Origin: Sulfitobacter sp. DSM 110093
Lineage (GTDB): Bacteria; Pseudomonadota; Alphaproteobacteria; Rhodobacterales; Rhodobacteraceae
Length of the DNA: 64,000 nt
Assembly (NCBI RefSeq): GCF_022788715.1
Contig: NZ_CP085167.1
Location: forward strand, 1,113,001 to 1,177,000
Direction: 5' to 3'
This document shows positions 54,039 to 64,000 of the stretch, piece after piece (positions within the stretch are counted from its first letter, which is position 1; each line of letters opens with the position of its first letter). The position numbers were made by a program, and so were the translations under genes. A model generated the notes under the pieces. The model made no database searches. It had not been told where the DNA came from and saw only the letters and a program-made list of their open reading frames with translations.

Positions 54039-55520
54039 ATGACCGACCGGGCCGTACCCCTTTCCTCTCTCGGGCTGACCGCGCGGGCGGGGGCCAACCC
54101 CATGATCACCGGGATCGCGGTCGACAGCCGCGAGGTGCGCGAGGGCACGCTCTTCGCCGCCATGCCGGGCAGCCGCGTGCATGGGGCAGAATTTATTCAA
54201 TACGCTCTCCGGATGGGCGCGGCGGCGGTGCTGACCGACGCAGCAGGGGCCAAGATCGCCGCCGAGGAACTGTCGGGCTCTGACGCGGCGCTGGTGGTTT
54301 CCGACTCCCCGCGCGAGGCGCTGGCGCGGACGGCGGCGCTGTGGTTCGGTGGCCAGCCCGCCACGATGATCGCCGTGACGGGCACCAACGGAAAAACCTC
54401 GGTCTCGACCTTTGTGCGCCAGATTTGGGTTGAGATGGGATTGCCTGCCGTGAACCTTGGCACCACCGGGGTCGAGGGCGCATGGGCCGCCCCGCTGGCG
54501 CATACCACGCCCGAGCCGATCACCCTGCACCGCACGCTGGCCGAGGCCGCACAGAACGGCATTACCCATGCCGCGATGGAGGCGTCGAGCCACGGGCTTG
54601 ACCAGCGCCGTTTGGACGGGGTTACGCTCAAGGCGGCGGGGTTCACCAACTTCACCCAAGACCACCTTGATTATCACGAAACATTCGAGGCCTATTTCGC
54701 CGCCAAAGCTGCGCTTTTCGGCCGCGTTTTGCCCGAAGACGGCACGGCGGTGGTGAACACCGACGATGAAAAAGGCGTCGACATCGCTGCCATCGCCCGC
54801 GCGCGGGGCTGTGAAGTCATCACCGTGGGCCGGGACGGGGGCGATCTGCATTTGCAAGGTCAGCGTTTCGACGCAACCGGACAAGACCTGCGCTTCACAT
54901 GGCGCGGCAAGACCTACCAAAAACGGCTCAACCTGATCGGCGGTTTTCAGGGCGACAACGTGCTGCTGGCGGCCGGGTTGGTGATCGCCTGCGGTGCTGA
55001 TGCGCAAGAGGTTTTCGACACGCTGCCGCATCTCACCACTGTCCGAGGCCGGATGCAGCTTGCCGCCACGCGCGACAATGGCGCGGCGGTTTTTGTCGAT
55101 TACGCCCATACGCCCGATGCCGTGGCCACTGCCCTCGCGGCCATGCGCCCGCATGTGATGGGACGGCTCGTTGCCATCGTCGGCGCGGGTGGGGACCGGG
55201 ACCGGGCCAAGCGCCCCTTGATGGGGCAGGCAGCGGCAGAAAATGCGGATATGGTCATCGTGACTGACGACAACCCGCGCAGCGAAGACCCGGCCAGCAT
55301 CCGCGCCGCTGTACTGGACGGCGCGCCCGATGCGATGGAGGTCGGCGACCGCGCCGAGGCAATCCTGCGCGGCGTCGATGCTTTGGAGCCGGGCGACGCG
55401 CTGCTCATCGCGGGCAAAGGCCATGAAACCGGGCAGATTGTTGGTGACGACGTGCTGCCCTTTGACGATGTAGAACAGGCCAGCGTGGCCGTGGCGGCAC
55501 TGGACGGGAGATTGGCATGA
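54039..55520 (+). CDS. murE: UDP-MurNAc-tripeptide synthetase (meso-DAP adding)
   Basis: A 493-residue Mur ligase adding meso-diaminopimelate as the third residue of the peptidoglycan stem. ATP loop GTNGKTSVSTF, the conserved GTTGVEG and EASSHGLDQRRLDG, FTQDHLDYH, and the DDNPRSEDP motif whose Arg recognises meso-DAP. It overlaps murF by 4 bp. Confidence 0.96.
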   Translation: MTDRAVPLSSLGLTARAGANPMITGIAVDSREVREGTLFAAMPGSRVHGAEFIQYALRMGAAAVLTDAAGAKIAAEELSGSDAALVVSDSPREALARTAALWFGGQPATMIAVTGTNGKTSVSTFVRQIWVEMGLPAVNLGTTGVEGAWAAPLAHTTPEPITLHRTLAEAAQNGITHAAMEASSHGLDQRRLDGVTLKAAGFTNFTQDHLDYHETFEAYFAAKAALFGRVLPEDGTAVVNTDDEKGVDIAAIARARGCEVITVGRDGGDLHLQGQRFDATGQDLRFTWRGKTYQKRLNLIGGFQGDNVLLAAGLVIACGADAQEVFDTLPHLTTVRGRMQLAATRDNGAAVFVDYAHTPDAVATALAAMRPHVMGRLVAIVGAGGDRDRAKRPLMGQAAAENADMVIVTDDNPRSEDPASIRAAVLDGAPDAMEVGDRAEAILRGVDALEPGDALLIAGKGHETGQIVGDDVLPFDDVEQASVAVAALDGRLA

Positions 55521-56950
55521 GCCTTTGGACAGCGACAGAAGCGGCGGAAGCCACGGGGGGCCGCGCGCAGGGTGATTGGGCCTGCAACGGTGTGTCGATC
55601 GACACGCGGACCTTGCAGCCCGGCGATCTCTTCGTGGCCCTCAAAGCCGCGCGGGACGGGCATGAGTTCGTGGCCCAAGCGCTCGACAAAGGGGCGGCTG
55701 CCGCGCTTGTGACCCATCTGCCCGAAGGCGTCGCCGAGGATGCGCCGCTGCTGATCGTCGAAGACGTACAGACCGCGCTTGAGGCGTTGGGCCGGGCAGG
55801 GCGTGCGCGTCTGGGTCCGCAGGCCAAGGTCGCGGCGGTGACGGGCAGCGTCGGCAAAACCTCGACCAAGGAAATGCTGCTGGCGATCTTCGGCGATCAG
55901 GGCCGGGCGCATGCCAGCGTCGACAGCTACAATAACCACTGGGGCGTGCCGCTGACGCTGGCACGGATGCCGCGCGATACCGATTACGCGGTGATCGAAA
56001 TTGGCATGAACCACCCCGGAGAGATTGCACCCCTCGCCGAACAGGCGCGGCCCGATGCGGCGATGGTCACGAATGTCGCTGCCGTCCACCTCGAAGCCTT
56101 CAAGGATGTCGCCGCCATCGCGGTGGAAAAGGCCAGCATTTTTGATGGCATGGAACCAGGCGGCGTGGCGGTGATTAACGCCGACCATGAACATAGCGAT
56201 ATCGTGCTCGACAAGGCACTGGAACGGGGCCTGCGCGAAACCACCTTTGGCCAAGCGGGCCACCACTACAAGCTGGGCGAGGTCAAAGTGCAGGGCGATG
56301 CCACCGTGGCCCAAGCCGAGGTCGAAGGCGCGCCGCTGATCTTCAAGATCGCCACACCGGGGCGGCATTTTGCGATGAACGGGCTTGGCGCGCTGGCGGT
56401 GGCCGAAGCGCTTGGCGCGGATCGGGCGCTGGCGGTGCAATCGCTGGGCCGCTGGTCGCCCTATGCTGGGCGCGGGGTGCGCGAACGCATTTTGCTGGAT
56501 ACCGTCGATACCCATTTGGCGCTGGAACTGATCGACGACAGCTATAACGCCAACCCGACCTCCATGGCCGCAGCACTTGAAGTGCTGGCGGCCTCGGAAG
56601 TGACACATGACATCGGCCGCGTCAGCAAGGGGCGGCGGATTGCCTTTGTCGGCGACATGAAAGAACTCGGCCCCGAGGCCGTGGCGCTGCACGCCGGTCT
56701 GGCCGATCTTGAGGCCACCCGCGCGCTCGACGTGGTGCATTGCGTCGGCCCGCTGATGAAAGCCTTTTACGACAACCTGCCCGAACACCAGCGTGGCGAT
56801 TGGACAGAGACCTCCGAAGAGATGTTGCAAGGTCTCCGCAGTCGTCTTGATTCCGGCGATGTCGTGCTGATCAAAGGGTCGCTTTCGATGAAGCTGGGCG
56901 GTATTGTTGACGCCATCCGCAAAATGGGCCATCCGGTCCCGACCGCCTGA
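55517..56950 (+). CDS. murF: UDP-MurNAc-pentapeptide synthetase
   Basis: A 477-residue Mur ligase adding D-Ala-D-Ala to the tripeptide. ATP loop TGSVGKTSTKEML, SYNNHWGVPLTL, EIGMNHPGEI, and LIDDSYNANPTSM, all typical. The ATG overlaps the murE stop (ATGA). A 39-bp gap follows before mraY. Confidence 0.96.
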   Translation: MSLWTATEAAEATGGRAQGDWACNGVSIDTRTLQPGDLFVALKAARDGHEFVAQALDKGAAAALVTHLPEGVAEDAPLLIVEDVQTALEALGRAGRARLGPQAKVAAVTGSVGKTSTKEMLLAIFGDQGRAHASVDSYNNHWGVPLTLARMPRDTDYAVIEIGMNHPGEIAPLAEQARPDAAMVTNVAAVHLEAFKDVAAIAVEKASIFDGMEPGGVAVINADHEHSDIVLDKALERGLRETTFGQAGHHYKLGEVKVQGDATVAQAEVEGAPLIFKIATPGRHFAMNGLGALAVAEALGADRALAVQSLGRWSPYAGRGVRERILLDTVDTHLALELIDDSYNANPTSMAAALEVLAASEVTHDIGRVSKGRRIAFVGDMKELGPEAVALHAGLADLEATRALDVVHCVGPLMKAFYDNLPEHQRGDWTETSEEMLQGLRSRLDSGDVVLIKGSLSMKLGGIVDAIRKMGHPVPTA

Positions 56951-56989
56951 TTGGCGATTCACCCCACATGATGAGTTAGGACGCGATAT

Positions 56990-58072
56990 ATGCTCTATTG
57001 GTTGACGCTGCTGTCTGATGGCGGCGATTTTTTTAACCTGTTTCGCTATATCACCTTCCGCGCAGGCGGGGCGTTTTTGACGGCGTTGATCTTCGGTTTT
57101 CTCTTCGGCAAGCCGCTGATCGAAGTGCTGCGCAAGCGGCAGGGCAAGGGCCAGCCCATTCGGGATGACGGCCCCGAAGGGCATTTCGCCAAAGCGGGCA
57201 CGCCCACCATGGGCGGGCTGTTGATCGTGGGCGCGTTGCTCACCTCGACCCTGCTTTGGGCGCGGCTCGACAATCCGTATATCTGGCTCGTGCTGTTTGT
57301 AACCATGAGCTTTGCCGCCATCGGTTACGCAGACGACCATGCCAAGGTCAGCAAACAGAACACCGACGGTGTGCCGGGCAAGGTGCGGCTTTTGCTGGGC
57401 TTTCTGATCGCGGGCATCGCGGGCTATTGGGCCGCGCAGTATCACCCGGCAGAGTTGCAGTACCAACTGGCGTTGCCGGTGTTCAAAGATACGCTGGTCA
57501 ACCTTGGCATTCTGTTTGTGCCATTCGCAATTATCGTGATCGTCGGATCAGCCAATGCGGTGAACCTGACCGACGGGCTTGACGGCTTGGCGATCATGCC
57601 GGTGATGATCGCCGCCGGAGCGCTTGGCGTCATCGCCTATGCCGTGGGCCGGGTCGACTTCACCGACTATCTCGACGTGCATTATGTGCCGGGAACGGGG
57701 GAAATCCTGATCTTCACGGCTGGGCTCTTTGGCGGTGGCTTGGGCTTTTTGTGGTACAACGCGCCGCCCGCCGCGGTCTTCATGGGGGACACCGGCTCAT
57801 TGGCGCTCGGCGGCGCTTTGGGGGCGATTGCAGTTGCAACGAAACACGAGTTGGTGCTGGCGGTCGTCGGCGGTCTCTTCGTGGTCGAGGCGCTCTCGGT
57901 CATTGTGCAGGTGCTCTACTTCAAGCGCACCGGCAAGCGGGTGTTCCTGATGGCACCGATCCACCACCATTACGAGAAAAAGGGCTGGGCCGAGCCGCAG
58001 ATCGTGATCCGCTTCTGGATCATCTCGCTGATCCTCGCCCTGTTGGGTCTGGCGACGCTCAAGGTCCGCTAA
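56990..58072 (+). CDS. mraY: Phospho-N-acetylmuramoyl-pentapeptide transferase
   Basis: A 360-residue integral membrane enzyme with ten helices that makes lipid I by joining UDP-MurNAc-pentapeptide to undecaprenyl phosphate. Motifs: [16 protein letters not shown], the metal and substrate aspartates in GYADDHAKV and [26 protein letters not shown], and [13 protein letters not shown]. The next gene, glsA, is on the other strand and its stop is 2 bp from the mraY stop. Confidence 0.97.
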   Translation: MLYWLTLLSDGGDFFNLFRYITFRAGGAFLTALIFGFLFGKPLIEVLRKRQGKGQPIRDDGPEGHFAKAGTPTMGGLLIVGALLTSTLLWARLDNPYIWLVLFVTMSFAAIGYADDHAKVSKQNTDGVPGKVRLLLGFLIAGIAGYWAAQYHPAELQYQLALPVFKDTLVNLGILFVPFAIIVIVGSANAVNLTDGLDGLAIMPVMIAAGALGVIAYAVGRVDFTDYLDVHYVPGTGEILIFTAGLFGGGLGFLWYNAPPAAVFMGDTGSLALGGALGAIAVATKHELVLAVVGGLFVVEALSVIVQVLYFKRTGKRVFLMAPIHHHYEKKGWAEPQIVIRFWIISLILALLGLATLKVR

Positions 58073-58074
58073 GC

Positions 58075-59001
58075 CTAGAAGATCGACCAATCCATGTGAC
58101 GTGCCAAAAGGGCCAGTGCTTCGGTGCCCTTTTGGCTGTTGCCATAACGGTTCAGCCCCGGTGACCAGACCGCGATGCTGGCCCGCCCCGGCACGATGGC
58201 GAGGATGCCGCCACCTACGCCGGATTTGCCCGGCAGGCCCACGCGGTAGGCGAAATCTCCCGACCCATCGTAATGCCCACAGGTCAGCATCAGCGCGTTC
58301 AGCCGTCTGATGCGGCTTGGCGCGACCAAGCGCGGCACGTCGGGCGCTTCGATCAGGAAACGCCCCGCCATGGCAAGCTGCTGCACCGTCATCTCCATCG
58401 CGCAGTGGTGGAAATAGGTGCCAAGCGTCCGCTCCGGCGCGTTGTTGAGGTTGCCATAGGATTTCAGGAAATGGGCCAGCGCAAAGTTCCGGTGGCCGAA
58501 GTCGGTCTCTGACGCGGCAACGGTGTCATTGATGTGAATATCATCCGTGCCCGCAGCTTCACGCACGAAGCGCATGATCTCGGCCAGTGCTTCGCGCGGC
58601 TCACGGTTGCCCAGCACCTCGTCAGTGGTAACAATCGCGCCCGCGTTGATGAACGGATTGCGCGGGCGGCCCTGTTCCTGCTCAAGCTGTACGATGGAGT
58701 TGAACGCCCGCCCCGAAGGCTCGCGCCCCACACGGTGCCACAGTTGGTCGCCGGACCGGCCAAGGGCGATGGCGAGCGTGAACACTTTGGTAATGGATTG
58801 TACCGAAAAGGGCACCTGCGTATCGCCCGCCACATGGCACTGGCCATCCGCCGTCACCACCGCGATGCCGAACTGAGCCGGGTCCACTGTCGCTAGTTGC
58901 GGAATATAGGCCGCCACATCCCCCCAATGGTCGTCTTCGCGCATCATGTCATTGAGACGCGGCAACACATCGGCAAGGTCTGGTTTGGCGGGGCTGGACA
59001 T
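58075..59001 (-). CDS. glsA: Glutaminase
   Basis: A 308-residue serine-dependent beta-lactamase-like glutaminase converting glutamine to glutamate and ammonia. The nucleophile is in PFSVQSITKVFTLAIAL; the binding motifs GREPSGRAFNSI, NPFINAGAIV and the SGVGGGILAIVPG C-terminal block are present. It lies between mraY and murD on the opposite strand, which breaks the division cluster. Such a position is unusual for a metabolic enzyme and suggests insertion into the cluster in this lineage. Confidence 0.94.
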   Translation of the reverse strand: MSSPAKPDLADVLPRLNDMMREDDHWGDVAAYIPQLATVDPAQFGIAVVTADGQCHVAGDTQVPFSVQSITKVFTLAIALGRSGDQLWHRVGREPSGRAFNSIVQLEQEQGRPRNPFINAGAIVTTDEVLGNREPREALAEIMRFVREAAGTDDIHINDTVAASETDFGHRNFALAHFLKSYGNLNNAPERTLGTYFHHCAMEMTVQQLAMAGRFLIEAPDVPRLVAPSRIRRLNALMLTCGHYDGSGDFAYRVGLPGKSGVGGGILAIVPGRASIAVWSPGLNRYGNSQKGTEALALLARHMDWSIF

Positions 59002-59075
59002 CTATGGCGGCCTCTGGCTTGTGATAGGCGCATCATGCCCCCATTCTGGGGTCAACGGGTAGCAGGGGATTGCAG

Positions 59076-60476
59076 ATGATTCCAGTACAGGGCTTGGAAG
59101 GCGCGCGCGTGGCGGTGCTGGGATTGGGCCGCTCGGGCCTGAGTGCGGCGCGCGCGTTACAGGCGGGCGGGGCCAAGGTTAGCTGTTGGGACGATGATCC
59201 GGCAGCACGCGCACGGGCCGAGCGGGAGGGGTTTGCCTGTGTTGACCTTAACGCCCCCGGCGCGCTTGATAAAATCACCCGGCTGATCGTCAGCCCCGGC
59301 ATTCCGCATCTCTATCCCGCGCCGAACCCGGTGGTTGCCGCTGCCCTCGACGCTGGCGTGCCGGTGGACAATGACATCGGCCTGTTTTTCCAAAGCTTCG
59401 CCACGCTGGCGTGGGACCATTATGACGTGGCGCCCCGCGTCGTGGCCGTGACCGGGTCGAACGGCAAATCCACCACTTCGGCGTTGATCCATCATATCCT
59501 TGAGCATGTCGGGCGGCCCTGCCAACTGGCGGGCAACATCGGACGCGGGGTCTTGGACCTCGACCCTGCCGTGGATGGCGAGGTTGTCGTGCTGGAACTC
59601 AGCAGTTATCAGACGGAACTTGCCCGTGCGCTGACGCCGGATGTGGCGGTCTTTACCAATCTCAGCCCCGACCATCTGGACCGCCACGCAGGCATGGGCG
59701 GCTACTACGCGGCGAAACGTCGGCTGTTCTCAGAAGGCGGGCCAGACCGCGCAGTGATCGGTGTGGACGAGGCCGAGGGCCGTTTCCTCGCCGGGCAAAT
59801 GAGCGAGGGACCAAGCGATGACCGGGTGATCCGCATCAGTGCAGAGACCAAACTCTCTGGTCCCGGCTGGCAGGTCTTTGCAAAGAAGGGGTTCTTGAGC
59901 GAATACCGCCGTGGCAAACAGGTCGGCTCGATCGATCTGCGCAGCATTCAGGGGTTGCCGGGCGCGCATAACCATCAGAACGCCTGTGCTGCCTATGCCG
60001 CCTGCCGCGCGCTTGGCCTTGCCCCGCGGGTGATCGAGGCGGCGTTCCACAGTTTCGGCGGCTTGCCCCATCGCAGCCAGACCGTGGCCGAGGCGCATGG
60101 CGTGCGCTACGTCAACGACAGCAAGGCCACCAATGTCGACAGCGCGGCCAAGGCGCTGGCCGCTTTCCGCAATATCCGCTGGATCTGCGGCGGGTTGGAG
60201 AAGGAAGGCGGGCTAAAAGGTCTGGCGGAGGCCCAAGGGTCAGTACGCAAGGCCTATGTCATTGGCCGCGAGGCCGCGCATTTTGCCATGCAGTTGACGA
60301 CCGAAGCCGAAGTCTGCGGCACGATGGAGAAAGCCGTGGCGCGGGCTGCGGCAGAGGCGGAGGAGGGTGATGTCGTCCTGCTTGCCCCGGCGGCGGCAAG
60401 TTTCGATCAATATGACAATTTCGAACGGCGCGGTGAGGATTTCGTGGCGCAGGTGCAGAAGGTTTTGGCGGAGTAG
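59076..60476 (+). CDS. murD: UDP-MurNAc-L-alanine-D-glutamate ligase
   Basis: A 466-residue Mur ligase adding D-Glu. N-terminal [17 protein letters not shown] (UDP-binding), ATP loop [24 protein letters not shown], the [10 protein letters not shown] segment, [15 protein letters not shown], and [12 protein letters not shown]. The start is the ATG at 59076 after AGGGGA; a TTG at 59070 is in frame. Because glsA is on the other strand, murD must have its own promoter in the 74-bp gap from the glsA start. Confidence 0.96.
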   Translation: MIPVQGLEGARVAVLGLGRSGLSAARALQAGGAKVSCWDDDPAARARAEREGFACVDLNAPGALDKITRLIVSPGIPHLYPAPNPVVAAALDAGVPVDNDIGLFFQSFATLAWDHYDVAPRVVAVTGSNGKSTTSALIHHILEHVGRPCQLAGNIGRGVLDLDPAVDGEVVVLELSSYQTELARALTPDVAVFTNLSPDHLDRHAGMGGYYAAKRRLFSEGGPDRAVIGVDEAEGRFLAGQMSEGPSDDRVIRISAETKLSGPGWQVFAKKGFLSEYRRGKQVGSIDLRSIQGLPGAHNHQNACAAYAACRALGLAPRVIEAAFHSFGGLPHRSQTVAEAHGVRYVNDSKATNVDSAAKALAAFRNIRWICGGLEKEGGLKGLAEAQGSVRKAYVIGREAAHFAMQLTTEAEVCGTMEKAVARAAAEAEEGDVVLLAPAAASFDQYDNFERRGEDFVAQVQKVLAE

Positions 60477-60484
60477 GGCTGGGC

Positions 60485-61660
60485 TTAGCTGCCAATCGCC
60501 CGCGCCGCCGCCATGCCCGACGACCACGCCCACTGGAAGTTATACCCGCCGAGCCAGCCGGTCACGTCCACCGCTTCGCCGATGAAATAGAGACCGGGCA
60601 CGTCCTTCGCCGCCATGGTCTTGGACGAGAGCGCATCGGTATCCACACCGCCCAGAGTGACCTCAGCGGTGCGATAGCCTTCGGTACCGCCGGGGTGCAA
60701 TTGCCAGTTCTGCAGCGCCTCCACAAAGGCGATGAGCCGCGCGTCGGACCAATCCGCCAAGTTGCCCGAGAGGTCAAACTCTTGGCCTAAATAGTCCACC
60801 AATCGCGAGGGCAGGTGCTGCGCGAGGATGGTGGTGAAGTTGCGCCGCCCCGCAAGTTGCCTTTGATCGCGCAAGGCGTCCAACAGAGTGCCCTCGGGGG
60901 CGAGGTTCACGGTGATCGCTTCGCCCTCTTGCCAGTAGGACGACGCCTGCAAAACCGCGGGGCCAGAGAGGCCACGGTGAGTGAACAGCAGTGCCTCGTC
61001 AAAGCCAGTGGTTCCAGCGGTGATACGGGCAGGGGTGGCCACACCGGCCAGCGGTGCAAAGCGGCCTTCGGCAAAGGTGAAAGGCACCAGACCGGCGCGC
61101 GTATCAGTCACCTTCAGGCCGAACTGACGCGCGATGTCATATGCGATGCCCGTCGCGCCCATCTTAGGGATCGATTTGCCCCCTGTGGCGATGACAAGGT
61201 TGCGTGCAGTAACTTTCACTGTCCGATCAGGTGTCTGCAGGTCGAAGGTGATTTGGCCATCGACCTTGGCAAAATTGCTGGCGCTGCTTTGTAATTGCAG
61301 ATCGACCCCGGCCTTTTGCATCAGCCCGCGCAGCATGGAGATAATCTCTTTCGCGCTGGTATCGCAGAAGAGTTGGCCCAAGGTTTTCTCATGCCACGCG
61401 ATGCCGTGGCGATCGACCAGTTCGATGAAATCCCACTGGGTATAGCGCGCCAGTGCGGATTTCGCGAAATGCGGGTTCTGACTGAGAAACGCCTGCGGCT
61501 CGCAATACATATTGGTGAAGTTGCAGCGCCCACCGCCCGAGATGCGAATTTTCTCGCCCGGCGCTTTGGCATGGTCCACCACCAACGTGCGCCCGCCCGC
61601 GTGGGCCGCGCACATCATGCCAGCGGCTCCGGCTCCGATGATGGCTGTATCAACTTGCAT
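60485..61660 (-). CDS. BaiN/HI0933-type FAD-dependent oxidoreductase
   Basis: A 391-residue flavoprotein of the YhiN/HI0933/BaiN group. N-terminal FAD motif TAIIGAGAAGMMCAAHAG, then KIRISGGGRCNFTN (family signature), VIATGGKSIPKMG, and a C-terminal GEAVDVTGWLGGYNFQWAWSSG block with WSSG typical of the family. Functions known in the family include reduction of a bile-acid ring in gut bacteria, but the role here is unknown. Start ATG 61660; the frame stays open to 61960 in antisense of the following gene. It interrupts the murD-ftsW stretch of the cluster on the opposite strand. Confidence 0.85.
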   Translation of the reverse strand: MQVDTAIIGAGAAGMMCAAHAGGRTLVVDHAKAPGEKIRISGGGRCNFTNMYCEPQAFLSQNPHFAKSALARYTQWDFIELVDRHGIAWHEKTLGQLFCDTSAKEIISMLRGLMQKAGVDLQLQSSASNFAKVDGQITFDLQTPDRTVKVTARNLVIATGGKSIPKMGATGIAYDIARQFGLKVTDTRAGLVPFTFAEGRFAPLAGVATPARITAGTTGFDEALLFTHRGLSGPAVLQASSYWQEGEAITVNLAPEGTLLDALRDQRQLAGRRNFTTILAQHLPSRLVDYLGQEFDLSGNLADWSDARLIAFVEALQNWQLHPGGTEGYRTAEVTLGGVDTDALSSKTMAAKDVPGLYFIGEAVDVTGWLGGYNFQWAWSSGMAAARAIGS

Positions 61661-61771
61661 GGGCGCGCTCTGCCCGAATGCGCAGGCCCGGTCAAGAAGA
61701 CGTGACAGCGGTTGCCCGATCACTGATGCGTCATAGTTGGGGAGCAGACGCAAATGAAACAGGAGCAGAGA

Positions 61772-62299
61772 ATGACCAAACTGACCGCAGAACAAGATTT
61801 TCCGAAGATGGACGTGGCCAAGCTGGGCGGCGGCACGCTGACCTTGGGCAACCCGCAAGAGGGGCGCGACTGGCAGCTGGTGGTGGTCTACCGTGGCTTG
61901 CACTGCCCGATCTGCAAAAAGTACCTCGCGCAACTTGAGAAGCTGCAAAGCCAGTTCCATGAAATCGGTGTGGATGTGATCGCCGTTTCGGGCGACCCCG
62001 AGGAAAAGGCCAAATCCATGGCCAAGGAAGACAATCTGACATTGCCCGTCGGCTATGACCTGAGCCTTGAGCAGATGGCGGAACTGGGCGTTTACATCTC
62101 TGACCCGCGCAGCCCGCAGGAGACCGACCGGCCCTTCGCCGAACCTGCCACCTTTGTCATCAACGACGAAGGCAAGCTGCAGATCATCGACATCTCGAAC
62201 GCGCCCTTCGCCCGGCCCGAGTTGGAAGGCCTGCTAAACGGTCTCAAGTTCGTTCGCGACAAAGGCTACCCGGTGCGCGGCACCCACAAGGTGGGTTGA
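61772..62299 (+). CDS. AhpC/TSA-family thioredoxin-fold protein (CPIC motif)
   Basis: A 175-residue redoxin-like protein. Its redox motif is CPIC in VVYRGLHCPICKKYL, followed by an SGDPEEKAKSMAKEDNL region as in AhpC/TSA peroxiredoxin-like proteins, and a cis-Pro-type segment FAEPATFVI. With only the CxxC present it may act as a disulfide reductase or atypical peroxiredoxin. CAGGAG lies about 7 bp before the ATG at 61772; another ATG is at 61754. A 9-bp GC hairpin (62347-62370) follows. Confidence 0.8.
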   Translation: MTKLTAEQDFPKMDVAKLGGGTLTLGNPQEGRDWQLVVVYRGLHCPICKKYLAQLEKLQSQFHEIGVDVIAVSGDPEEKAKSMAKEDNLTLPVGYDLSLEQMAELGVYISDPRSPQETDRPFAEPATFVINDEGKLQIIDISNAPFARPELEGLLNGLKFVRDKGYPVRGTHKVG

Positions 62300-62346
62300 T
62301 TGGGCGGCCTGATGAGCAGCCTGATACGGTGACCTGATCGCCTAGC

Positions 62347-62370
62347 GGCGGGGCCCTGCACGGCCCCGCC
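62347..62370 (+). terminator. GC-rich hairpin before ftsW
   Basis: GGCGGGGCC (62347-62355) pairs perfectly with GGCCCCGCC (62362-62370), loop of six. It sits 48 bp after the stop of the redoxin gene and 114 bp before ftsW. The T run is poor. Confidence 0.5.
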
Positions 62371-62483
62371 GACCCCAGCCACTGCCACGGGGTGAAATGC
62401 ACTAGCTTCATGTCGCAATTCGGGCTATTCTACCCGGATGAGACCCCGCAAAGGGGCCGTTGAGGCAGTTAAGGCAGATACCC

Positions 62484-63650
62484 ATGACAGAGATGGTCTA
62501 TGGCGCGGTCCCGGTACGGGATGGTGAACCGATCCTTCCAAAATGGTGGCGTACGGTCGACCGCTGGGCATTGTCCTGCGTGTTGATCCTGTTTGCCGTT
62601 GGCATGTTGCTGGGGCTGGCTGCGTCGCCGCCCTTGGCCTCCAAAAACGGCTTTGATGCCTTTCACTATGTGCAGCGTCAGGCGTTCTTCGGCGGATTGG
62701 CGCTGGTGGCGATGCTGCTGACGTCAATGATGTCGCCAACGCTGGTGCGGCGTTTGGCCGTGCTGGGGTTTGTCCTGTCTTTCGTGGCGCTGGCGCTGTT
62801 GCCGTTCTTTGGCACCGATTTTGGCAAGGGGGCCACGCGCTGGTACTCGCTGGGGTTTGCCTCGCTTCAGCCATCGGAATTTCTAAAGCCGGGTTTCATG
62901 GTCGCCGCCGCATGGATGATGGCCGCCGCGACCGAGATTAATGGACCTCCGGGGAAAACTTGGTCTTTTGCGCTGTGCATCTCCATCGTGCTGATGCTGG
63001 CGATGCAGCCCGACTTTGGCCAAGCTTGCCTTGTGCTTTTTGGCTGGGGCGTGATGTATTTCGTCGCCGGAGCGCCGATGGTGCTGCTGGTCGGCATGGC
63101 AGGTTTGGTCGTTTTGGCAGGCACCTTCGCCTACTCGAACTCCGAACACTTCGCGCGGCGTATCGACGGCTTTCTCAGCGTTGATGTCGATCCGACCACC
63201 CAGCTTGGCTATGCCACCAATGCGATCCGCGAAGGCGGGCTTTTTGGCGTGGGCGTGGGGGAGGGCGAAGTGAAGTGGTCACTGCCCGATGCACATACTG
63301 ATTTTATCATCGCCGTCGCCGCTGAGGAATATGGCCTTATTCTGGTCGTTTGCATCATTGCCCTATATACTGTTGTGGTCGTCCGTTCGCTGTTGCGGTT
63401 GGTGCGCGAGCGTGACCCCTTCATCCGGCTGGCCGGAACCGGGCTGGCCTGCACATTCGGAGTACAGGCGATGATTAACATGGGTGTGGCAGTTCGGCTT
63501 TTGCCTGCGAAAGGCATGACCTTGCCCTTCGTCAGCTATGGTGGCTCTTCGGTCATCGCAAGCGGCATCGCCGTGGGCATGCTCCTCGCCTTTACCCGGT
63601 CGCGCCCGCAGGGTGAGATCAGTGACATTCTAGGCCGGGGCCGCCGCTGA
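62484..63650 (+). CDS. ftsW: Septal peptidoglycan polymerase FtsW
   Basis: A 388-residue SEDS-family glycosyltransferase with ten helices that polymerises septal glycan with FtsI. Conserved blocks: [19 protein letters not shown], the catalytic Asp in [26 protein letters not shown], and [16 protein letters not shown]. The frame is open from 62460; the ATG at 62484 follows AAGGCAG and fits the family. The stop overlaps the murG start (TGATG). Confidence 0.95.
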   Translation: MTEMVYGAVPVRDGEPILPKWWRTVDRWALSCVLILFAVGMLLGLAASPPLASKNGFDAFHYVQRQAFFGGLALVAMLLTSMMSPTLVRRLAVLGFVLSFVALALLPFFGTDFGKGATRWYSLGFASLQPSEFLKPGFMVAAAWMMAAATEINGPPGKTWSFALCISIVLMLAMQPDFGQACLVLFGWGVMYFVAGAPMVLLVGMAGLVVLAGTFAYSNSEHFARRIDGFLSVDVDPTTQLGYATNAIREGGLFGVGVGEGEVKWSLPDAHTDFIIAVAAEEYGLILVVCIIALYTVVVVRSLLRLVRERDPFIRLAGTGLACTFGVQAMINMGVAVRLLPAKGMTLPFVSYGGSSVIASGIAVGMLLAFTRSRPQGEISDILGRGRR

Positions 63651-64000
63651 TGGCCGCGCCATTGCTGATCATCGCCGCCGGGGGGACCGGTGGGCATATG
63701 TTTCCGGCGCAGGCCTTGGCCGAGGTGATGCTCAAGCGGGGCTGGCGAGTCAAGCTCAGCACAGATGCACGCGGTGCGCGCTATACCAGCGGCTTCCCCG
63801 AAGCGGTTGAGATCACCCAGATCAGCAGTGCTACCTTTGCGCGTGGTGGGGCCGCCGCCAAGGCGCTGGTGCCGTTTCGTATTGCCGCCGGTGTGCTGCG
63901 TGCGGGGCTGAACATGCTGCGCGACCGGCCCTCGGTTGTTGTCGGTTTTGGCGGCTATCCGTCGATCCCTGCCCTTGGGGCGGCTTGGGCGCTGCGAATG
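63650..64000 (+). CDS. murG: UDP-GlcNAc transferase MurG, N-terminal part (cut by window)
   Basis: The first 117 codons of MurG, the membrane-associated GT28 enzyme that turns lipid I into lipid II. It starts [20 protein letters not shown], the diagnostic GGTGGH glycine loop, and continues to the [14 protein letters not shown] motif before the window ends. The ATG overlaps the ftsW stop by one base, so translation is coupled. The remaining two thirds and murC are outside. Confidence 0.93.
   Translation, partial: MAAPLLIIAAGGTGGHMFPAQALAEVMLKRGWRVKLSTDARGARYTSGFPEAVEITQISSATFARGGAAAKALVPFRIAAGVLRAGLNMLRDRPSVVVGFGGYPSIPALGAAWALRM

Overview
The window is a high-GC, gene-dense chromosomal segment of an alphaproteobacterium. 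It most resembles the Roseobacter group of the Rhodobacteraceae, and Sulfitobacter-like is my best guess. Reasons: purD sits divergently next to xseA; folB-folP-glmM is a tight overlapping set; a SAM-II riboswitch precedes metZ; there is an alpha-type LexA box (GAAC-N7-GAAC); and a DUF1127 gene is followed by CCUCC-loop hairpins as at the CcsR locus of Rhodobacter sphaeroides. I see no rRNA, tRNA, CRISPR array, insertion sequence or prophage. The window cuts purD (left) and murG (right).

Layout. 1-8.8 kb: purD end, xseA, a small secreted protein, an AlkB-type alkane monooxygenase, a NuoE-NuoF fusion diaphorase without its expected alpha subunit, ftsY, and MgtC, EamA and YciB membrane proteins. 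8.8-16.9 kb: SAM-II riboswitch and metZ, folE2, a first DUF1127 gene, trkH, a SPOR/peptidoglycan-binding/trypsin-like protein lacking two of the three catalytic residues, and glyQ with a small membrane-anchored partner. 16.9-26.7 kb: DUF1206 protein, glyS, a PPDK-like protein with an altered ATP-grasp site, a SleB-type hydrolase, then folB-folP-glmM. 26.7-35.5 kb: EamA transporter, ilvC, tandem Lrp genes, aminotransferase, UbiH-type hydroxylase, HAD nucleotidase, GntR regulator and a GT2 with an N-terminal MshEN (c-di-GMP) motif. 35.5-44 kb: carA, yqeY, DUF2244, VOC protein, pyruvate carboxylase, an FMN-dependent alpha-hydroxyacid dehydrogenase and a PAS protein. 44.2-46.7 kb: a UvrD/PcrA helicase behind a LexA box.

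46.7-47.6 kb is the most interesting part. On the minus strand a DUF1127 gene is flanked on both sides by arrays of four hairpins whose loops carry CCTCCTCCC or CCTCCC, an anti-Shine-Dalgarno sequence. Each half has its own copy of a 42-bp promoter-like module. The downstream half matches the known CcsR/cuckoo-RNA layout; the second, upstream array with a duplicated promoter module is the unusual addition.

47.7-64 kb: mrp, an unknown membrane protein, an 0.8-kb non-coding region with phased NGGGN repeats, MraZ-type boxes, a DnaA box and a strong hairpin, then the division and cell-wall cluster mraZ-rsmH-ftsL-ftsI-murE-murF-mraY-murD-ftsW-murG. The cluster is interrupted by glsA and a BaiN-like flavoprotein on the opposite strand and by a thioredoxin-fold protein on the same strand. 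All function calls come from reading motifs; no searches were run.
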